A stretch of 64,000 nt of DNA. It comes from Opisthocomus hoazin. Taxonomy: Eukaryota; Chordata; Aves; Opisthocomiformes; Opisthocomidae. The stretch spans positions 20,315,537-20,379,536 of the forward strand of contig NC_134428.1 of the NCBI RefSeq assembly GCF_030867145.1, written 5' to 3'. The notes beneath the pieces were generated by a model, which was not told where the DNA came from, searched no databases, and was given only the letters and a program-made list of their open reading frames with translations. Of the stretch, positions 58,401 to 64,000 are shown in pieces (the first letter of the stretch is position 1; the number at the start of each line of letters is the position of its first letter). The translations under genes were made by a program, and so were the position numbers.

Positions 58401-60468
58401 ACATCGCTGGGAGAAGCAGCCAATGTTTTATTAACCACCTCTCCCTCCCACACCTCTTGTTAAAGTGGGTTAGGGCTGCTCGAACCTGCTGTGTCAGACC
58501 TCTTCTGCCGCTGGTTGAGGGGAAGAGCCCGCCGAGGCTCTTCTGACCCGAGACACCTTTCTCACAGCACTCCTCCCGCCGTCTCGCGTAAGTAGAGCAG
58601 TCATCCCAGCAAGTCTACGTCTTCTTTTACTCCTTCCTGTCTTTAATAATATTATCAATGTCTGGTTTAGATTTTTACTAAATATAGGGCCAGAGGCTGG
58701 GCTGGCGTCACTTCCTCCCAGACAAACTGGAACAGCTTGCTCAGAAGTACTTACTTCTTTTATTAATTTATCTTGGTTTGCAAAGTTGTTTGATTGCACC
58801 AAGCCTTTCCACCCCCCCGTGTTGGCCTGGCTGCTGGTAGGAATGACGCTGCTTTAGAGCCTGTCCTTAATCCGTGGGCGAGGCTGGAGGTTTGGGGGGG
58901 CTGACTGTCCCAAAGCAGCCCCGTGGAGTTGGGCGCTGTGTGCCAGCGGGCAGCAAATTTGCAAAGAGCCTTTTGCAAATGTTCCCTCTCCTCGCTGCTG
59001 GTCTCCGCGGGTGAAGACCTGCAACGGAGCACAGCGCTGGTGGCATGCCTGTCCCCTCCAGGCGAGTCTTCTTCCAGCTGCCGGGGGCCAGGCTCATCTC
59101 CAGGGCTGGCACAAACCTGCAGCGTTCCCGGCTGCCCCGGGGGCTGTGTGGCACCGAGGAGGGGACTGTGCCCTGCACCTGGGACACCCGGCTCCTGGCG
59201 CTGGGAGGGACCTGGCAGCGCGCTTTCCCTGCCCGGGGAGACGTGACCGCTCGCTGATACAAGTCCTGGGCTCTGCAGCCTGCTCCAGTACAGGCAGAGG
59301 AGGGAAGGGACCTCTTGTCTCCATCCTCCCCAGGAAGATATTTGACCCCGGAGCCACCCTCTTGGTGGCCTTCTGCCTATTTCATGTCACTGCCTGCACG
59401 TTTGTGAGTCCAAAACAATTTCAGTGGGAACTCCTTGACTTCTGGGCATCCCGTGAGACATGGGAGAAATGGGGTTACCTTGCTCTGAGGAGGAAGGGGT
59501 CTCCTGTGTTGCAAGGGCATGAGCCCAGGTGGTGGTGGGAAAGGGGAAGGGGAAAAACACCAGAGCAACCAGCTCACTCAGAGACCAAGCCCCACAGCCT
59601 CCCGAGTGGGTCGGGGGCCAGGCCAGGGCTGCGGAGCAGAGGATGCTGGAGCCCTTCTCCCTGCCGCGTCCTCTCCATCACGCAGGGGTGTCTGCTGTGT
59701 TTCCATGGCCCTTCCCCGGGGCTGGGTGTCTAACGCGGCCGAGCGCCGTGCCCGGTTGCCAGCTGCCGTTTGGAGGGGGACCATGGCTTGCCTGTTCCCA
59801 GGCGGTCTCCCAGCTCTGCTACTCCACGCGTCAGGTTTTCTGGCCGTGCTGGGGGTGGTGCTCTTGTTGCTGTTAAACTGAAGGGAGTGAGATTTCTCTC
59901 CTGCACCCCACCTTCTCCGTCTGCCCCCCACCTCCTTGCAGGGCTGCAGGAAGGACTCGCAGGCTCAGAGATGGTTTTGGAGATGGCTCCAAACACCTTG
60001 GGCTATCACAAGAAACACACTGGCCAGTCCTTATCTCAGATGACAGTGCCTGGGGAGAGAGACGAGCACTTTTATTCCGAGGGCCGGCTCAGTGCCAGCC
60101 ACGCTTTAATCACCCTGAAGTCGTGTGCTGTGTTGCTAAAACAGCATAAAAAAACCAAAGCAGGGAGGCAGGATGGCAGTCTCTGGGTCAGGCGAGGATT
60201 TGCTGGGGCAGGAGGATGCCTGGGAAGGGCTGAACACAGGGGTTGGGGACCCTGGGGGGCTGCGAGCAGGGTCCTGGCCCAGCCCCATCAGTGTCCCGGC
60301 TCTCCCAGCTGGGCCCAGTTCGACCCGTGGAAGTTCAGGTTTGGTGTGAGGGGTCTGGGGGGCTGTCATGCGCGTCTGGGGACACACAGAGATGTTCACA
60401 GGGGCTCATGGAGACAGGGACACGTGCGTAAATACAGACAGACCCCGGCTCCTGCACCCACCCGCCCC
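37461..60468. other. Long non-coding stretch leading to the right-hand CpG island
   Basis: I see no exon of a recognised family on either strand. Contents include a short TG repeat (about 52016-52032), TAAT-rich complex islands near 45370-45490 and 51955-52190, and progressively GC-richer sequence after about 57.5 kb. It may be intergenic DNA between PSMG3 and the next gene or include unrecognised non-coding exons. Confidence 0.5.
52016..52032. repeat. Short (TG)n microsatellite
   Basis: About eight TG units followed by a degenerate continuation CAAGTGTGCG. Confidence 0.85.
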
Positions 60469-61652
60469 GTCACACACACACAGATACCCCCAGCACGCAC
60501 TCACCCCTGCGCACCCCGCCGAGGTGTCACCACACGCACAAGCACCCGTGTCACACACACGCACGGTGTCAAGATACCCGTGACATGCACACTCACGCCT
60601 TGACAAACCCTGACACGCTTACCCCCATTGTCACGAGGTGTCACACAATGTCAGTGTCACACACAGAGCCACAGTCACACACGCAGCGTCACACACAGTG
60701 TCACACACATTCAGGTGTCACAGTGTCACACGCACACAGCGTCACATGCATAGTGTCACACAGTGTCACACGCACAGTGTCACACGCACAGTGTCACACA
60801 TGTAGTGTCTCACAGTGTCACACACACAGCATCACACACAGTGCCACAGTGTCACACACACAGTGCCACACAGTCACACAGTGTCACACACACACAGTGC
60901 CAGTGTCACACACATGCAAGTGTCATAGTGTCACACACAGTCTCAGTGTCACACGCAGACAGCGTCACACGCAGTGTCACATGCATAGTGTTACAGTGTC
61001 ACACGTACACAGTGTCAGACGTATAGTATCTCAGTGTCACACATGCAGTATCACACACGCAGTGTCACATGCACAGTGTCATGCACAGTCACGCATGCAG
61101 TGTCACACATGCACATGGTGTCACACACAGTGTCACACATGCACATGGTGTCACATGTGCAGTGTCACACACTGTCGCACATGCACACGGTGTCACACAC
61201 ACTGTCACACATGCACATGGTGTCACATGCACATGGTGTCATACACACAGTGTCAGTGTCACACATGCACACGGTGTCACACACAGTGTCACACACATGC
61301 ACACAGTGTCTCACACATGCAGTGTCACACATGCAGTCTCACAGTCACACATGCACATGGTGTCACACAGTGTTACACACACACAGTGTCACACGCACAT
61401 GGTCTCACACGCACGGTGTCACACATGCACACAGTGTCACACAGTGTCACACACACAGCGCCACACATGCACACGGTGTCACACATGCACACGGTGTCAC
61501 ACACAGTGTCACACACACAGTGTCACACATGCACATGATGTCACACACGCAGACGGTGGCACACACAGTGTCACACGCACAGTCACACACATGCACATGG
61601 TGTCACACACACAGTGTCACACATGCAGACGGTGGCACACACGCAGAGACAC
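60469..61652. repeat. CA/GTGTC minisatellite of about 1.1 kb
   Basis: The array is built of GTGTCACACA and CACATGCACATGGTGTCA steps with variable spacing; the dense block begins near 60645 and ends at about 61650, where it gives way to CpG-island sequence. In all plus frames it translates into repetitive His/Thr/Cys/Ser/Val strings, which is an effect of the repeat and not a protein. Alternating purine-pyrimidine steps (CACACA, GTGT, CACATG) favour Z-DNA. Length is likely to vary between individuals. Confidence 0.95.
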
Positions 61653-61735
61653 GGACACAGCCCCCCGCCGCACCCCGGTGCCAGCCCGGCTCTTACCGCT
61701 CCGTGCCGTGACAGCGCGGCCAGACCCCGCCGGCT

Positions 61736-61880
61736 CGCACCGAGCCGAGCCGAGCCGAGCCGAGCCGAGCCGAGCCAGGCTCAGCCCAGCCGAGCCAAGC
61801 CGAGCCGAGCCGAGCCAGGCTCAGCCCAGCCGAGCCAAGCCGAGCCGAGCCGAGCCGAGCCAGGCTCAGCCCAGCCGATG
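61736..61880. repeat. GAGCC tandem repeat with a 40-bp higher-order unit
   Basis: Runs of the pentamer CGAGC/GAGCC are interrupted regularly by CAGGCTCAGCCCAGC. Two identical 40-base composite units lie at 61761-61800 and 61801-61840, with a third, slightly expanded and incomplete one up to 61880. Confidence 0.92.
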
Positions 61881-62114
61881 CGGTGCGACCGGGGCCGGCG
61901 GCACCCCGGGGCCCGGCCGCTGTTCCCGGCGCCGCCGCCCGGGCAGGGCCCCGCGCCCGACGCGGTGAGGAGCTGCAGCCCCGCGCTGCGAGGAGAGCGG
62001 CTCCGGCGCGGGGATTTGCTCGGCTCCGGCTGCGCCTCCCGCCCGCCCCCTGCCCCCGGCCCGCCCGCCCGGCTGTCACCGCGCCGCGGGGCGCCGGGGC
62101 CCGCCGCCGGAGCA

Positions 62115-62123
62115 GGTAGGTGC
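62115..62123 (+). other. Strong candidate splice donor
   Basis: CAG|GTAGGTG is a near-consensus 5' splice site on the plus strand inside the CpG island, with the last exon base at 62115. It would end a non-coding first exon that starts somewhere between about 61.7 and 62.0 kb. Confidence 0.4.
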
Positions 62124-62707
62124 GCCCGCAGCCCCCCGCTGCCCCCCAGCCCCCGCTGCCTGCTCCGTGCCGACAAACTTTCGGCGGCTGGAGCCCGGGT
62201 TGGGACTTCGGCCATGGGGGAGGGGGGAGCGGGGAGCCCTCCCCTCTGCGGGCGGGGGTCCCCAGGCGCGGCCGGGCCCGCTCCTGCTCTCCCCAGGGGT
62301 GAGGAGGGGTCGGGCCCGGAGCGGCTCCCCCCGGCCTATGTGTCGCGTTCCCCCCCGGTGCATGGGGGTACCCCGTTTCGGGGTCTCCCCCCCCCCGCCT
62401 GCGCGATGCATCCCCGGGGCAACCCCTGCGAGCCACCGCTGCAACTGTTGCCTGCGGGAAGCCCCCCCCCGCTCTGGGGAGCCCCCCCCCACCGCTCCGG
62501 GAAGCCCCCTCCAGGGGAAGAGCCGGTGCGGAGGGCGGCAGGATCCCCCGGGGGCAGGGGGCTTCTCCCCGCATCCCCTGCCCGCCGCACCCAGAGCTCG
62601 GGGGGTGGTGGGGGGGAAGGATTCTCACCCCCCACCCCAAATAACCCCGGGCCTTGGGGGGGTGGGGGGGCTGCGGTACAGCTGCTCCCCGGCTCTGTTC
62701 CCCGTGT

Positions 62708-62727
62708 CCCCCCCCCCCCCCCCCCCC
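62708..62727. repeat. Poly-C tract, 20 bases
   Basis: Uninterrupted C run on the plus strand within the CpG island. Shorter runs occur at 63404-63415 (C), 63543-63560 (18 C) and 62957-62968 (12 G). Their lengths are error-prone in sequencing. Confidence 0.95.
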
Positions 62728-63542
62728 AATCCCTTCTGCATTCCCACGCCGGCGCTCCGGACCTGCCTCCCCACGCGCGCTCCTTCAGCGCCCATTTCTG
62801 TCCCCGCGAAACGTGCGGCACATAGGCCTTTAATTACAGATAATTAGCGGAGGGGGGCGTCGGTGGTCGGAGGGATGGGGGGACACCGCATCCACCCGGG
62901 GGCCGGGCCCCGCATCCTCGCCCGGTGCGGGAGGGCGGCTGCCGTGGTGGGGCGGCGGGGGGGGGGGGCAGGTGCCTGTCTGCGAGTTTTAGCCGCTTTC
63001 GCTTGTTTTCAACATAAAAAAAAAGGCGGGGGGGACACACACGACACACGGCCGGGAGCGTGTTCCCGCCCGGTGGGTGTGTTGCGGGTTTCGTTATAAC
63101 GAGAGATGTTGCTCTAAAAGTTCCGTCCCGGCTCCCAAATTCAGCCGGAGCCCGCGGGACCGGGGCACCGCGCCCGGGGCTGCCAGAGAATTTCCTTGGT
63201 CGCGTTTTGCTGAGGGCTGCCGGGGCTGGCGGCCGGCGGGAGGAGGGGGGCCCCCCCCCGATCCCCAGCGCGGGGCTGGGACGCTCCCCTCCTCCCCTGG
63301 GGGGGTCCAGCTGCGTGGACCCCCCGCCCGGCTCCCGCCTCGCATGGGCATGCTCTTGCGCCCGGGGATGCCAGGGCGGTGGGGGGCACCCCCCACCCCA
63401 ACACCCCCCCCCCCCAGGGCAGGACCCCTCCAAACCCCCGGCGGTCCCCAGCCGCCGGGGATGCGGGAGCGGGGCTGCTCCGCTCCCCCCGTGCCGGCAG
63501 CAGCGTCCCGGGGCTGGGGACACGCTGGGTGTCCCGTCCCGT

Positions 63543-63560
63543 CCCCCCCCCCCCCCCCCC
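63543..63560. repeat. Poly-C tract, 18 bases
   Basis: Second long C run in the island, bordered by many CCCC groups, which gives the minus strand strong G-quadruplex potential. Confidence 0.95.
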
Positions 63561-64000
63561 GCACCCCCCTCTCCTCCTCCACCTCTCCGCGAGCAGAAAC
63601 CCCCGCACCGCCCTTCACCCCTCCCTTCCCCGGGCGAACCGCGATGCTCCCCGCGTCCAAGCTGTGGTTTGCAGCCCCGGGAAAGCCCAGAGGAGGGAGG
63701 GGAAGAGGGGGGACGGGACCCCCCCGGTATCAACAGGCTCCCTCGGGGGCAGCGGCAGCCGGGCTCAGCCCGAAGCAGCCCCTCACGCCTTCCCCAGCCG
63801 GGGTCTCGCCCCCCCCCTCCCCCCCCCCATCGGCTCCGAGCGCTCCGGGGCCGGTTTTGCCCCGTATTAAATATTTAGAAGTTCTCAGCGGTGAATAAAG
63901 CTGCTCGTTCACCGAAATCGGGGGCAACGTTGCGAAGGGGGGTGGGGTGGGGGGGTGGCACCGCCTGTGGAAACGGCACGGCTCAGCGGGGAGCGGGCGG

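Larger units (their letters stand above)
61660..64000 (+). promoter_or_regulatory. Large CpG island running off the window, candidate 5' end of the next plus-strand gene (ELFN1 by synteny)
   Basis: Over 2.3 kb of very GC-rich, CpG-rich sequence. A strong plus-strand donor, GGAGCAG|GTAGGTGCG, occurs at 62115/62116. No convincing coding frame is present; long GC-rich frames on both strands are low-complexity Pro/Gly/Arg/Ala strings. In other vertebrates the gene beyond PSMG3 is ELFN1, whose coding sequence is in one downstream exon, with non-coding 5' exons. The gene name is inference from gene order only. Confidence 0.55.

Noticed and set aside
60585-61968. Long plus-strand open frames of 225-317 codons rich in His, Thr, Cys, Ser and Val
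   Set aside because: They are translations of the CA/GTGTC minisatellite. All plus frames look alike and there is no domain or gene structure.
61614-62825. A 403-codon plus-strand open frame and 315-codon and 299-codon minus-strand frames in the right-hand CpG island
   Set aside because: Low-complexity Pro/Ala/Arg/Gly strings caused by high GC content and GAGCC repeats; stops are rare by composition and frames overlap on both strands.

Overview
The window looks like avian (bird) nuclear DNA. The best evidence is a 3'-terminal CR1 LINE fragment at about 22970-23257, which carries the C-terminal CR1 reading frame and the tandem 8-bp tail typical of birds. Spliced vertebrate-type genes, sparse interspersed repeats and GC-rich CpG islands agree with this. 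Two protein-coding genes can be read completely, both on the minus strand: TMEM184A (8 coding exons, 11587 down to 7060, 422 residues) and PSMG3 (2 coding exons, 19006 down to 16835, 122 residues).

Layout: 1 to about 2560 (perhaps 3178) has no coding content, contains AU-rich stretches and ends in AATAAA signals on the plus strand. It is best read as the 3' UTR of a plus-strand gene entering from the left; synteny in other vertebrates (MAFK - TMEM184A - PSMG3 - ELFN1) suggests MAFK. TMEM184A follows in convergent orientation, with a probable GC-rich promoter and non-coding exon near 14570-14850. PSMG3 lies behind it and starts in a CpG island at 19380-19920. From about 19.9 to 60.4 kb I see no recognisable exon; this 40-kb stretch holds the CR1 copy, simple repeats, purine/pyrimidine tracts and a few AT-rich, complex islands that could be conserved regulatory DNA. 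The right end has a 1-kb CA/GTGTC minisatellite (about 60645-61650), a GAGCC higher-order tandem repeat (61736-61880), then a large CpG island running off the window. That island contains a strong plus-strand splice donor at 62115/62116 and may be the 5' end of ELFN1, but this rests on synteny.

The two genes do not form a pathway. TMEM184A is a seven-pass membrane protein of the OST-alpha/TMEM184 family; PSMG3 is a 20S proteasome assembly chaperone. I found no bacterial-type system, CRISPR array, tRNA or rRNA, and nothing that I can defend as a new biological system. The more interesting items are cis-structural: an exact-period 50-bp triplication just upstream of the PSMG3 coding exon, a cluster of YY1-type sites in the PSMG3 island, a paired NF-E2/Maf-type site inside TMEM184A, and stacked tandem repeats at the edge of the right-hand CpG island.
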